DNA of 20,274 nucleotides from an uncultured Oscillospiraceae bacterium (GCA_947628975.1 CANRBW010000009.1:1-20274); one strand, 5' to 3'. Counted from the first letter of the stretch, positions 1 to 7,269 are shown. A program made the numbers and translations. The notes: generated from the letters alone by a model not told the origin.

Positions 1-5
1 GCCAA

Positions 6-45
6 GACCATTTCTCTTTTCTCTGCGGAGAAAAGAGAAACGGTC
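6..45. other. Hairpin at the outer end of the left arm
   Basis: TTTCTCTTTTCTC (11-23) pairs perfectly with 28-40 across a TGCG loop. After one A-C mismatch, GACC (6-9) pairs with GGTC (42-45). The stem is polypyrimidine against polypurine. It is the counterpart of the hairpin at 528-575 but differs in sequence while staying fully paired. Confidence 0.8.
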
Positions 46-230
46 CTGGACTCCAAAGAGAAAAGAGTGGGGCTGGAATCGTTCCCGCCTACGCTAACAG
101 GTCGGCGGCCCGGAGGACAGGACTGCGCCAGCAGGTTGCCGCCTCCGGCGGCACGATGTGGGACGGTGATGCACCCTCTACTCTTCTAACACCCGCCGTG
201 GCCGCCTCGGGGCGTTTGGCCGGGAGGTGG

Positions 231-252
231 GTTAGGTGGTTGCGGACCTAAC
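231..252. other. Small hairpin in the centre of the inverted repeat
   Basis: GTTAGGT (231-237) pairs perfectly with ACCTAAC (246-252) across an eight-base loop. It lies just inside the left arm and has no counterpart on the right side. Its function is unknown. Confidence 0.6.
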
Positions 253-284
253 GGTGGGTGCCTCTGAACACCGCACTCTCATCA

Positions 285-321
285 GTCAGCTCCGCTGACA
301 GTTTCCCCCTTCCAGGGGGAA
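285..321. other. Two tandem hairpins in the centre of the inverted repeat
   Basis: GTCAGC (285-290) pairs with GCTGAC (294-299), and TTCCCCCT (303-310) pairs with AGGGGGAA (314-321). This two-hairpin arrangement is the part of the element most like intergenic repeats I recall from gut Clostridia genomes. No U tract follows on either strand, so an intrinsic terminator is not supported. Confidence 0.65.
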
Positions 322-527
322 GCCTAAGGCCAGCAGGGGTCTTGCGCGCTGCCAACCAAGCACCCAGAGGCGGCCGCGGCGGGCGTTAAAATCAGACCAC
401 CTACGTCCAGCACTCCCGTCATGCCGCCCTGGGGGCGGCAACTTGCTGTGCCAGTCCTGTCCTCCGGGCCGCCGAGCTGTTAGCGTAGGCGGGAACGACC
501 CTAGCCCCATTCTTTTTCTTTTGGCAT

Positions 528-575
528 CCAAAACCGTTTTCTTTTTCTTCGCAAAGAAAAAGAAAATGGGTTTGG
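528..575. other. Hairpin at the outer end of the right arm
   Basis: TTTTCTTTTTCTT (537-549) pairs perfectly with 554-566 across a CGCA loop. The stem extends outwards with a G-T wobble, CC/GG, one mismatch and CCAAA/TTTGG. A further C/T-rich tract at about 510-523 could pair with the same A-rich 3' strand as an alternative fold. It matches the left hairpin in position and loop but not in exact stem sequence. Confidence 0.8.
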
Positions 576-577
576 CC

Positions 578-644
578 CCCGCGCCGGGGAGGCGCGACCC
601 TTGTCCGGTTCGGACAAAATGCCGCAAACGACAAAACGCAATGC
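578..644. other. Spacer between the inverted repeat and the tandem repeats
   Basis: No gene is seen. It contains TTGTCCG-GTT-CGGACAA (601-617), a perfect 7 bp palindrome with a 3-base centre. There is no U tract after it and no adjacent promoter, so neither a terminator nor an operator role is supported. Confidence 0.4.
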
Positions 645-1290
645 GCTGGAAGCCATAATCCCGCCCGCCCCTGTTTGAGACAGCAGATGACAGCGCCTAT
701 CCTTGCAAGATACAGCAGACGTACACCGCCTAACCCTGCAAGGTTATCGCAGACCGGTTGCTGGAAGCCATAAACCCACCCACCCCTGGAAGGTACAGCA
801 GAGAACAGCGCCTATCCTTGCAAGATACAGCAGACGTACCACGCCTAGCCCTGCAAAGTTCAGCATAGAACACTGCCTAACCCCGCAAGGTTATCGCAGA
901 GTCGTTGCTGGAAGCCAAAAGCCCGCCCGCCCGTGATAGATACAGCAGATGTACAGCGTCTAGTTCTGAAACGTCCAGCAGAGTACACCGCCTAGTCACG
1001 AAAAGCCCGTCTAGGCTTATGCTGGAAGCTGAAAGCCCACCCGCCCCTGTCAGAGACAGCTGACCTCAGCGCCTAGCCTCGCAAGATACAGCAGATGTAC
1101 ACCGTCTAGTCCTGAAACGTCCAGCAGCCGTACACCGCCTAGCTCTGCCTGATACAGCAGAGAACACTGCCTAGCCACGCTAGGTTATCGCAGAGTCGGT
1201 GCTGGAAGCCAAAAGCCCACCGCCCCTGAAAGGTTCAGCAGAGAACACCGCCTATCCACGCGAGATACAGCAGACGCCGCCGCCTGGCTT
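645..1290. repeat. Compound tandem repeat (45 bp head plus 33 bp subunits)
   Basis: GCTGGAAGC occurs at 645, 760, 907, 1021 and 1201. Each copy opens a ~45 bp head containing AAAAGCCCACCCGCCCCTG. The head is followed by 2, 3, 2, 4 and at least 1 degenerate ~33 bp subunits, whose core is GCCTAgcCCTGCAAG followed by ACAGCAGA. The last subunit of several blocks instead ends GGTTATCGCAGAGTCG. Head-to-head spacings of 115, 147, 114 and 180 bases differ by multiples of about 33. The array decays into the terminator of the leftward gene. No frame through it has a credible start, so it looks like non-coding repetitive DNA. Confidence 0.85.
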
Positions 1291-1302
1291 TGCTGCGGGC
1301 GC

Positions 1303-1332
1303 AAAAAGCCGCCCCCGGCGGGTGCCGGGGGC
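1303..1332 (-). terminator. Intrinsic terminator of the TRAP solute-binding gene
   Basis: GCCCCCGGC (1311-1319) pairs perfectly with GCCGGGGGC (1324-1332) over a four-base loop. Read on the minus strand, the stem is followed by GGCTTTTTGC, the expected U tract. It begins 24 bases after the last codon of the leftward gene. Confidence 0.85.
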
Positions 1333-1356
1333 GCGGTGGGTGTGGGCGGGTCTCGG

Positions 1357-2433
1357 TCAGGCGGCGTCCGCCTGGGCCACGATCTGGCGCATCTCCTGGA
1401 TCTCCTCCTCGGTGCAGTACCCGGCCTGGACGCACTGGGCGTAGACCGGCTCCATGGCCTCCCGGAAGGCGGCCATCTCCTCCTCGTTGGGGATGTAGAG
1501 CATGGCCCGGGAGCTCTCGATGGTCTGGCGGGCGGCCTGGGTCTCCTCGTCCACCAGGCGGTCGTTGTAGTCCCCCATGTGGGTGGCGCAGACCCGGAGG
1601 GTGTCCTGGAACTGCTGGGGCAGGTCCGCCCACCACTTGGCGTTGACGTAGAAGGGGTCGGGGTGGAACTGGTAGTTCACCTGGGTGAAGTAGCGCTGCA
1701 CGTCGTAGAACTCCATGTTCACGGTGTTGATCCAGGGGTTGTCCTGCCCGTCCACCACGCCGGTCTGGAGGGCCATGTAGAGGTCGGCGTAGGGGATGGA
1801 GGTGACGGTGGCCCCCAGCGCCTCGAAGATGAGGGCGGTGGTGGCCATGGAGTTGGTCCGCATATGCAGACCCCGCATATCCTCCGGGCGGCGGATGGGC
1901 CGGACGTCGTTGGAAAACTGGCGGTAGCCCCCCGCGTCACAGAGGTCCAGAATCACCGTGCCGGTGGCCTCCCCCGCCTCCTGGCAGACCCGCTTGGCCA
2001 GGTCGCTGTCCAGCAGGGCGTCGATCTGGGCCCGGTCGGAGGTGAGGAAGGGCAGGGTGAACATCATCAGCCGGGGGCTGTAGTCGTACTGCCCGCCGCG
2101 CATCCCCTGGATGGCGCCGGCCATGACCTGCTCCAGCATCTCCCGCTCCGAACCCAGGCGGCTGTCCCCGATCACCTCCACCTGGACGTGGCCGTAGGTG
2201 GCCTCCTCCACGTCCACGGCGAACTGCTCCAGCGAGACCGCCCGGGGGTTGCCCTCCGGCTGGGCGTGGGCGATGACCATGGTGTAGGAGCCCAGGTCGG
2301 TGTAGGGGTCGCTGCCCTGGTAGGAGGCGGTGGGCTCCGGGTCCTCCTGGACGCTGGCGGGGCCGCCGGTGGGGGCGCAGGCGGACAGCGCCCCGCAGAG
2401 CAAGAACAAGGCCAAAAGACGTCTGTACTTCAT
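1357..2433 (-). CDS. TRAP transporter DctP-family solute-binding lipoprotein
   Basis: This is a 358-residue extracytoplasmic binding protein for organic or sugar acids, feeding a TRAP transporter. The N-terminus MKYRRLLALF continues into the lipobox LSAC, so Cys19 should be lipidated after signal peptidase II cleavage. Family hallmarks are Arg192 in MRTNS, which in DctP proteins holds the ligand carboxylate, and GVVDGQDNP at 225-233. The start at 2433 is preferred over an upstream in-frame ATG because a GGAGG lies just before it and the signal peptide begins there. A near-consensus promoter precedes the gene and an intrinsic terminator follows, so it is monocistronic. No DctQ or DctM membrane subunit lies in the window, so its partner must be elsewhere. 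In this setting a uronate or a galacturonate derivative is a plausible ligand, but that is inference. Confidence 0.9.
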   Translation of the reverse strand: MKYRRLLALFLLCGALSACAPTGGPASVQEDPEPTASYQGSDPYTDLGSYTMVIAHAQPEGNPRAVSLEQFAVDVEEATYGHVQVEVIGDSRLGSEREMLEQVMAGAIQGMRGGQYDYSPRLMMFTLPFLTSDRAQIDALLDSDLAKRVCQEAGEATGTVILDLCDAGGYRQFSNDVRPIRRPEDMRGLHMRTNSMATTALIFEALGATVTSIPYADLYMALQTGVVDGQDNPWINTVNMEFYDVQRYFTQVNYQFHPDPFYVNAKWWADLPQQFQDTLRVCATHMGDYNDRLVDEETQAARQTIESSRAMLYIPNEEEMAAFREAMEPVYAQCVQAGYCTEEEIQEMRQIVAQADAA

Positions 2434-2500
2434 ACCGACATCATCCTCCGTTCCTCCAGGGGATCTCCGCCGCGGGGGAATCCACCGTATCTTCACAAAT

Positions 2501-2529
2501 AGTATAACCTTTTTCCGCACCTGGGTCAA
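2501..2529 (-). promoter_or_regulatory. Strong sigma-A-type promoter for the TRAP binding protein
   Basis: On the minus strand TTGACC (2524-2529) is followed after exactly 17 bases by TATACT (2501-2506). The -10 lies 67 bases upstream of the start codon. A plus-strand TATAAC overlaps it at 2503-2508 and could serve the divergent esterase gene, but I see no -35 for it. Confidence 0.85.
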
Positions 2530-2587
2530 GGCAAAGTTCCAAACGGCCCCCGGCCCGGCCGGGGAGACGACAAAGGAGGGGTAGAGC

Positions 2588-3442
2588 GTGATCTGTCAGA
2601 GTTGGGACCTCTACGAACACTTCGGGGCGGCGCGGGCCGGGGAGGGCGGCGTCCTCACCGGCTGGAGCGTCCGGACGCCGCCCACAGTGAGCGCCCGCCG
2701 CCGCCGGCCGGCGGTGCTCCTCCTCCCCGGCGGCGGGTACGAGCACGTCTCGGCCAGGGAGGCGGAGCCGGTGGCCCTGCGGTTTTTGGCCAGGGGCTGG
2801 GTGCCCTTCGCGCTGCGCTACTCGGTGGCCCCGGCCCGGTTCCCCGTCGCCCTGCGGGAGGCGGCCTGGGCCATGCGGCTGATCCGCCGGGAGGCGGACG
2901 GGCTGGAGGTGGACCCCGGCGCGGTGGCGGCGGTGGGCTTCTCCGCGGGGGGACACCTGTGCGGCCTGCTGGCCACCCTGTTCGACGCGCCGGAGGTCCG
3001 GGACATCGCCCCCGGCCCCTGTCTGCGGCCGGATGGGGTGGGGCTCTGCTACCCGGTGGCGGTGAGCTGGGGGGAGACCCACGCCCCCAGTTTTGAAAAT
3101 CTCTGCGGCGGGGACCGGGCCCTGGCGGAGCGGCTGAGCCTGGACCGGCTGGTCCGGCCGGATATGCCGCCGGTCTGCCTCTGGACCACCAGGGACGACC
3201 AGTCGGTCCCCTGCCGCAACACCCTGGTCCTGGCCCAGGCCCTGGACCGGGCGGGGGTGGACTTCGCCCTGCGGGTCTACCGCCACGGCCGCCACGGCCT
3301 GGCCACGGCGGACGTCCAGGCCCTCCCCGCCGGGGAGGCCGGGGCGGGCGCCTCCTTCAGCCCGGAGCTCCGCCGCTGGCCGGAGGAGATGATGGACTTC
3401 TTCGCCGCCGGCGGCCTGGTCGTCCGGGACGGGGCGGACTGA
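2588..3442 (+). CDS. Alpha/beta-hydrolase esterase (acetyl-esterase-like), intracellular
   Basis: This is a 284-residue serine hydrolase of the acetyl-esterase/BD-FAE kind that probably removes acetyl or other ester groups from imported pectin fragments. The oxyanion region is PGGGYEHVS (47-55), the nucleophile elbow is GFSAGGH with Ser119, the acid is probably Asp203 or Asp204 in TRDDQSVP, and the histidine is His236 in GRHGL. No signal peptide or membrane segment is seen. The GTG start is chosen because AAAGGAGG ends about eight bases before it. The gene converges on the pectin methylesterase gene with only ten bases between them. GC content is extreme even for this window. The substrate is inferred from the neighbour; a xylan or generic acetylesterase is also possible. 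Confidence 0.8.
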   Translation: MICQSWDLYEHFGAARAGEGGVLTGWSVRTPPTVSARRRRPAVLLLPGGGYEHVSAREAEPVALRFLARGWVPFALRYSVAPARFPVALREAAWAMRLIRREADGLEVDPGAVAAVGFSAGGHLCGLLATLFDAPEVRDIAPGPCLRPDGVGLCYPVAVSWGETHAPSFENLCGGDRALAERLSLDRLVRPDMPPVCLWTTRDDQSVPCRNTLVLAQALDRAGVDFALRVYRHGRHGLATADVQALPAGEAGAGASFSPELRRWPEEMMDFFAAGGLVVRDGAD

Positions 3443-3455
3443 CCCGGCCGGGTCA
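3440..3455. other. 16 bp perfect palindrome spanning both convergent stop codons
   Basis: TGACCCGGCCGGGTCA is its own reverse complement. The first TGA is the stop of the esterase, and the last three bases read as TGA on the minus strand are the stop of the pectin methylesterase. There is no U tract on either side, so it is not a standard terminator, though the hairpin could protect both 3' ends. Confidence 0.7.
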
Positions 3456-4310
3456 CCGGGTCCTGGCCCAGGGGACGCGGGTGGGGGGCAGAGGGGTCTC
3501 GTAGAACCGGGCGGTCCGGTCCCGGTGGGTGTCGTTCCACTTGTCGAAGCCCGCCGGGGCGATGTGGTCGCCCAGGATGGCGCAGTCCTCAAACTCGCAC
3601 AGGCCGTAGTCCCGCCAGGGGCGGGCCAGGTAGACGCTCCCCGCCGGGACCCCCTCCTGGGCGGTGAGGCGGCAGCGCCGGAAGAGGAAGCCCCGGTCCT
3701 GCTCCGGGGCGTGGGCGGGGGCGGCCAGATAGCCGTGGCCCCGGGCGTCCACCAGGGAGCGCAGCTCGCACCGGTCAAAGGTGGCCGCGCCGCAGCCGAA
3801 GATGAAGTCCACCGTCCCCTCCACCAGGCAGTCCCGGAAGGTCTGGCGGCAGAGGCCGGGGCGGCGCAGAGGGTCGGGGAGGAAGCCCTGGTAGCGGGCG
3901 ATGAGGTCGTCGGGCAGAGGGCCCAGAAAGAGGGTGTCCTGGGTGGAGGAGAGGGCGCAGCGCTCCATGGTGAAGCGGTCGGCGCAGACGCTCAGGGCCA
4001 CCTCCTGGCCCTTCTCCTCGGGGCGCAGGGCGTCGTTGACCACCGCCAGGTCCAGCAGGGTCACGCCGGGGGCGCACACCGCCACCGTCCAGGTGCGGAA
4101 GGTGTTGTACTCCCGGCCCTGGCTGTCCAGCTTTTTGGCGTAGTCGTCCCAGCACAGGCGGGTCCGCCCCGCCCCGGCCCCCCGGAGGGTCAGGCCGGGG
4201 GTGGACAGGACCAGCTTGGCCCGGTACTCCCCCGGGGCCAGCTCCACCACCGCGCCGGGGGCGGCCCGGTCCAGGGCCTGCTGGAGGTCGTCCGCTGGGG
4301 TCAGTCTCAT
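3453..4310 (-). CDS. Pectin methylesterase (carbohydrate esterase family 8), intracellular
   Basis: This is a 285-residue right-handed beta-helix enzyme that hydrolyses methyl esters of galacturonate residues. The CE8 catalytic set is complete: Gln102 (GQEVAL), Gln124 and Asp125 (SSTQDTLF, general acid), Asp168 (GTVDFIFG, nucleophile), and Arg230 and Trp232 (YLARPWRDYG). WNDT follows at 258-261. No signal peptide is present, so it should act in the cytoplasm on imported methylated oligogalacturonides, unlike secreted plant-type enzymes. The start has AAAGGAG eight bases upstream. The gene is divergent from the importer operon and shares its AT-rich regulatory region. I see only weak promoter boxes on the minus strand (TATATA at 4353-4358), which fits activator dependence. 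Confidence 0.93.
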   Translation of the reverse strand: MRLTPADDLQQALDRAAPGAVVELAPGEYRAKLVLSTPGLTLRGAGAGRTRLCWDDYAKKLDSQGREYNTFRTWTVAVCAPGVTLLDLAVVNDALRPEEKGQEVALSVCADRFTMERCALSSTQDTLFLGPLPDDLIARYQGFLPDPLRRPGLCRQTFRDCLVEGTVDFIFGCGAATFDRCELRSLVDARGHGYLAAPAHAPEQDRGFLFRRCRLTAQEGVPAGSVYLARPWRDYGLCEFEDCAILGDHIAPAGFDKWNDTHRDRTARFYETPLPPTRVPWARTR

Positions 4311-4422
4311 GGGAAATGCTCCTTTCCGGATGGGAAATCAAAACCGGGGTCTTATATAGTTTGCACATAAGATACTAGCATTTTTTGGTAAGTAGTGGAA
4401 GAATCGAACAGAGAATTTTACG

Positions 4423-4453
4423 TTTTGTCCATCACAAATGAGATTTTGTCCAT
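4423..4453 (+). promoter_or_regulatory. Direct-repeat operator with 21 bp spacing (probable AraC-family site)
   Basis: TTTTGTCCAT occurs exactly at 4423-4432 and again at 4444-4453, so the repeats are 21 bp apart, two helical turns. Tandem half-sites at this spacing are typical for AraC-family activators. The downstream copy ends where the -35 of the importer promoter should begin. The AraC-family gene at 15206 is the natural candidate regulator. The site could also act on the divergent CE8 gene. Confidence 0.65.
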
Positions 4454-4482
4454 ATACAAAGCATGGCGGGGAGATGTATAAT
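4454..4482 (+). promoter_or_regulatory. Promoter of the ABC importer operon
   Basis: A perfect TATAAT lies at 4477-4482. At 17-base spacing the -35 position (4454-4459) is a poor ATACAA, directly abutting the 21-bp-spaced direct repeats. A strong -10 with a weak -35 beside tandem operators is the layout of an activator-dependent promoter. Confidence 0.65.
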
Positions 4483-4492
4483 AACATAAATT

Positions 4493-4512
4493 GCGGGGGC
4501 ATACGCACCCGC
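4493..4512 (+). other. Short hairpin in the importer operon leader
   Basis: GCGGG (4493-4497) pairs with CCCGC (4508-4512), only a few bases after the expected transcription start. It could stabilise the 5' end of the long mRNA. No riboswitch-like structure is recognisable. Confidence 0.4.
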
Positions 4513-4565
4513 ATGCTCGGCGTTTTCACCAAAAAGGCCGGGAGAAAACCGCGAAGGGGACCCAC

Positions 4566-5159
4566 ATGAAAAGACAGCTCACCCTCCAGCAGTACAGGAC
4601 CATCGACCTGTTTCTCTTTGCCGGGATGCTGGCGATCTTCGAGTTCGTGATCGTCCGCTTCGCCTTCGCCTCCTTCTTCACCCTCTCTCTGGCGGGGGCC
4701 ATCACCGCCATCGTCTATATGCGCTGGGGGTGGTGGGGCGGCATCCACGCGGCGCTGGCGGGGTTCCTCACCTGTCTCTACACCAGCCTCTTTGTGGAGG
4801 GGATGACCGCGGAGCCGGGGGATTACGCCATCTACATCGTGGGCAACCTGGTCTCCCTGCTGGCGGTGGCGGCGCTGCTGCGGCGGGGAAAGGAAAAGGT
4901 CCGGCAGAGCGTGCTGGCCTCCATGGCCTTTGGCCTGGCGGTGATCCTGCTGATGCAGGGGGGGCGGATGGCGGTGGCCCTGGCCCTGGGCCGGCCCCCG
5001 GACCGGGTGATCGAGTACATGACCCACGACCCGCTGTCCATCCTCTTCACCGTGGGCGTGATATGGATCGTCCGCCGTCTCGACGGCGTTTTTGAGGATC
5101 AGAAGCACTACCTCCTGCGCCTTCAGGAGGAGCGCGAACGAAACAACACAGAACAGTGA
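4566..5159 (+). CDS. Uncharacterised membrane protein at the head of the importer operon
   Basis: I do not recognise this 197-residue protein. It has about five to six hydrophobic segments (near residues 13-50, 57-77, 88-104, 116-141 and 157-170), with a compact Trp/Gly-rich stretch at 51-59 (YMRWGWWGG). The short C-terminal tail is charged (FEDQKHYLLRLQEERER) and likely cytoplasmic. Length and helix packing recall the substrate-binding S components of ECF importers, but I see no diagnostic motif, so this is a weak comparison only. The start at 4566 is preferred over an upstream in-frame ATG because AAGGGG precedes it at normal distance and the hydrophobic protein begins there. It is the first gene of the operon, 15 bases before the first permease, suggesting a role in the transporter. 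Confidence 0.75.
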   Translation: MKRQLTLQQYRTIDLFLFAGMLAIFEFVIVRFAFASFFTLSLAGAITAIVYMRWGWWGGIHAALAGFLTCLYTSLFVEGMTAEPGDYAIYIVGNLVSLLAVAALLRRGKEKVRQSVLASMAFGLAVILLMQGGRMAVALALGRPPDRVIEYMTHDPLSILFTVGVIWIVRRLDGVFEDQKHYLLRLQEERERNNTEQ

Positions 5160-5174
5160 GCAAAGGAGAGGTCG

Positions 5175-6269
5175 ATGATGAAAGCAAAAGCCGCGGATTT
5201 CATCCTCTACGATCAGGCCACCGGCACGTACCGGATAGATCCGGAACAGGCCGTGCGGGATGACGTGGAGAAGCACCACTGGCTCCATGTGGGGAGGACC
5301 GTCCTGAAGGACTGGCGCCTCTACCTGATGCTGGTGCCCATGCTCTTGGTTTTCCTGCTCTGGCGTTACCTGCCCATGTATGAGCTGCTGGGCTGCTTCA
5401 AGGTGGGCGATCCGGCCCGGGTGGTCCCGGTCAACGACCAGGCCTTCGCCGGGTTCTCCAACTTCAAGCTGCTGCTCACCGGCGGCAACGACATGCGGAT
5501 GTCCTATGAGTTCTGGCAGGCCATGCGGAACACCTTCCTGCTGAGCTTCTACGGCCTGTGCTTCGGCTTCCCCATGCCCATCATCCTGGCGCTGTTCTTC
5601 AACGAAGTCAGGTCCAACGCCGCCCGCAGCGTGCTCCAGGTCCTGACCTACATCCCCAAGTTCATGTCCACCGTCGTGATGACCTCTCTGATCATCATGT
5701 TGGTGAAGGAGGGCTCCACCACCGGCACGGGGAACGAGCTGGGCGGCGTGATCAGCCAGCTGATGGTCAAGCTGGGCATGATCAGCCGGGACACCGCCTC
5801 CACCGGCCTGCTCCGGGAGCCGGCCTTCTTCCGCACCATCTACCAGGTCAGCGGGATCTGGGAGAGCGCGGGCTACGACTCCATCGTCTTCTTCTCGGCC
5901 ATCATCGCCATCTCCCCCACCAGTTACGAGGCCGCCCAGATCGACGGGGCGAACAAGTGGGCCCAGATGCGCTATGTGGTCCTGCCCAGCATCCTCTCTA
6001 CCGTGGTCATCATGCTCATCACCCGGATCGGCCACCTGCTGATGGTGGGTTACGAGAAGGTCTTGCTGCTGTATGATGTGGACAACACCCTGACCACCGC
6101 CGACGTGGTCTCCACCTTCGCCTACCGCAACGGCGGTATGGGCGGTGGCGGCGAGAGCAACCCCGGCCTCGCCTCGGCGGCTGAGATGATGAACAACGTG
6201 GTGGGCATGCTGCTGGTCATCGGCGCCAACACCATCGCCCGCAAGGCCACGAACACGTCCCTCTATTAA
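5175..6269 (+). CDS. Sugar ABC transporter permease, LplB/YtcP type
   Basis: This is a 364-residue inner-membrane subunit of a CUT1-family sugar importer, of the kind Bacillus uses for rhamnogalacturonan and galacturonan fragments (LplB, YtcP). About six transmembrane helices follow a ~45-residue cytoplasmic N-terminal extension that is longer than usual. The EAA loop that docks the ATPase is YEAAQIDGANKW at 251-262. The start is one of two adjacent ATGs (5175 or 5178) behind AAAGGAG. The protein ends ATNTSLY, close to the usual LplB-type end. It is followed 20 bases later by its partner permease. Confidence 0.9.
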   Translation: MMKAKAADFILYDQATGTYRIDPEQAVRDDVEKHHWLHVGRTVLKDWRLYLMLVPMLLVFLLWRYLPMYELLGCFKVGDPARVVPVNDQAFAGFSNFKLLLTGGNDMRMSYEFWQAMRNTFLLSFYGLCFGFPMPIILALFFNEVRSNAARSVLQVLTYIPKFMSTVVMTSLIIMLVKEGSTTGTGNELGGVISQLMVKLGMISRDTASTGLLREPAFFRTIYQVSGIWESAGYDSIVFFSAIIAISPTSYEAAQIDGANKWAQMRYVVLPSILSTVVIMLITRIGHLLMVGYEKVLLLYDVDNTLTTADVVSTFAYRNGGMGGGGESNPGLASAAEMMNNVVGMLLVIGANTIARKATNTSLY

Positions 6270-6289
6270 GAAACGGGTGGTGAGACGAA

Positions 6290-7186
6290 ATGAAAAGAAA
6301 ACTTGAAATATCCGAGCTGATCTTCAAGATCATCAGCTACACCCTCCTGATCATCTTCGCCCTGTGCTGTCTCTATCCCTTCCTCTACGCCATCTCCTCG
6401 GCCATCAGCGGCGAGCACGCGGTGGAATACGGCGAGATCGTCCTGCTGCCCGACTTCAAGTCCCTCCAGTTTGAGGCGTTCGGGGATATGTTCAGCAACA
6501 ACGACTTCTGGAACTCCTACTCCAACACCCTGTTCCTCACCCTGTACGGCACCCTGTGGTCCATGCTGACCGCCATCCTGGGCGCCTACGCCCTGTCCAA
6601 GAAGCGGCTGCTGTTCCGCAAGAGCTTCAACTTCTTCCTGGTGTTCACCATGTGGTTCTCCGCCGGTATCGTCCCCCAGTACCTGAACTACATCGCCACC
6701 AGCTCCGTCTTTGAGGCCATCGGCATCACCGACGACAAGTGGTTGGTGGTCATCGCCATGGGTATGGCGGCCATGAACATCATCCTGCTGCGCAACGCCT
6801 TCGAGGGCGTCCCCTCCGAGATCGAGGAGGCGGCCATCGTGGACGGCGCCACCGAGATGCAGGTCCTCACCAAGGTCTACATCCCCATGAGCAAGTCCAC
6901 CATCGCCACCGTGGCCCTGCTGTTCGCCATCTCCCGCTGGAACGGCTACTTCTGGGCCCGCCAGATGATCGACAACCCCAACGAGTACCCGCTGCAGGTC
7001 TTCCTGAGAAACCAGGTGGAGAACTTCCAGGACGGCGAGTTCACACAGGGCTGGAACCGGGTCTACGCGCCGGACTCGGCCATCTACGCGTTGGTGGTGT
7101 GCTCCATCATCCCCATCCTGATCATCTACCCCTTCATCCAGAAATACTTCGCCAAGGGCGTGAACGTCGGCGGCGTGAAGGAGTAA
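6290..7186 (+). CDS. Sugar ABC transporter permease, CUT1 second subunit
   Basis: This 298-residue permease partners the preceding gene. It has a first membrane helix at about residues 14-38 with the usual LYPFLYAISSAIS motif, a total of about six helices, and the ATPase-docking EAA loop EEAAIVDGATEM at 179-190. The C-terminal FAKGVNVGGVKE is typical of permeases of oligogalacturonide or other complex-sugar importers. It starts after a GGTGAG ribosome binding site. It lies between the first permease and the binding protein, an order common in CUT1 operons. Specificity for pectin fragments is inferred from context. Confidence 0.9.
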   Translation: MKRKLEISELIFKIISYTLLIIFALCCLYPFLYAISSAISGEHAVEYGEIVLLPDFKSLQFEAFGDMFSNNDFWNSYSNTLFLTLYGTLWSMLTAILGAYALSKKRLLFRKSFNFFLVFTMWFSAGIVPQYLNYIATSSVFEAIGITDDKWLVVIAMGMAAMNIILLRNAFEGVPSEIEEAAIVDGATEMQVLTKVYIPMSKSTIATVALLFAISRWNGYFWARQMIDNPNEYPLQVFLRNQVENFQDGEFTQGWNRVYAPDSAIYALVVCSIIPILIIYPFIQKYFAKGVNVGGVKE

Positions 7187-7269
7187 AGGACCGGCTCCTG
7201 ACAGACAAGAGAGACTCAGCGAAAGCACGGCTCACGTTTTTCGGAACGAACCTATTTCAAGGAGGAACG

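Larger units (their letters stand above)
1..577. repeat. Long imperfect inverted repeat, gene-free
   Basis: The first ~225 bases match the reverse complement of about 350-577 along most of their length. Shared blocks include GTTCCCGCCTACGCTAACAG (92-111 and, inverted, near 478-497) and the following CGGCGGCCCGGAGGACAGGAC. The arms are separated by a ~120 base centre with its own small hairpins. No open frame here has a ribosome binding site or a recognisable protein, so I read the region as non-coding. It resembles a fold-back or MITE-like element. The TCAGTCAGC hairpin followed by a CCCCC/GGGGG hairpin in the centre is of a kind I recall from intergenic repeats of gut Clostridia, but I could not check this. 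The left arm begins at the window edge, so the element may extend further left. Confidence 0.75.

Noticed and set aside
601..617. TTGTCCG-GTT-CGGACAA palindrome as a regulator site or terminator
   Set aside because: There is no U tract, no promoter and no gene starting nearby. Its similarity to the operator half-site is limited to TTGTCC.
286..936. Several short open frames in the repeat region
   Set aside because: They coincide with inverted or tandem repeats, lack ribosome binding sites and encode low-complexity peptides resembling nothing known.
645..1290. Resemblance of the repeat array to a CRISPR array
   Set aside because: The ~33 bp units are contiguous and degenerate, without constant repeats separated by unique spacers, and no cas gene is present.
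1336..2502. A 388-codon plus-strand frame opposite the TRAP binding protein
   Set aside because: It is an antisense shadow of compositional origin; the minus strand encodes a clear DctP protein with promoter and terminator.
4566..5159. Firm assignment of the first operon gene as an ECF S component
   Set aside because: Size and hydrophobicity are similar, but no family motif is visible and the locus holds CUT1 permeases rather than an ECF T subunit.
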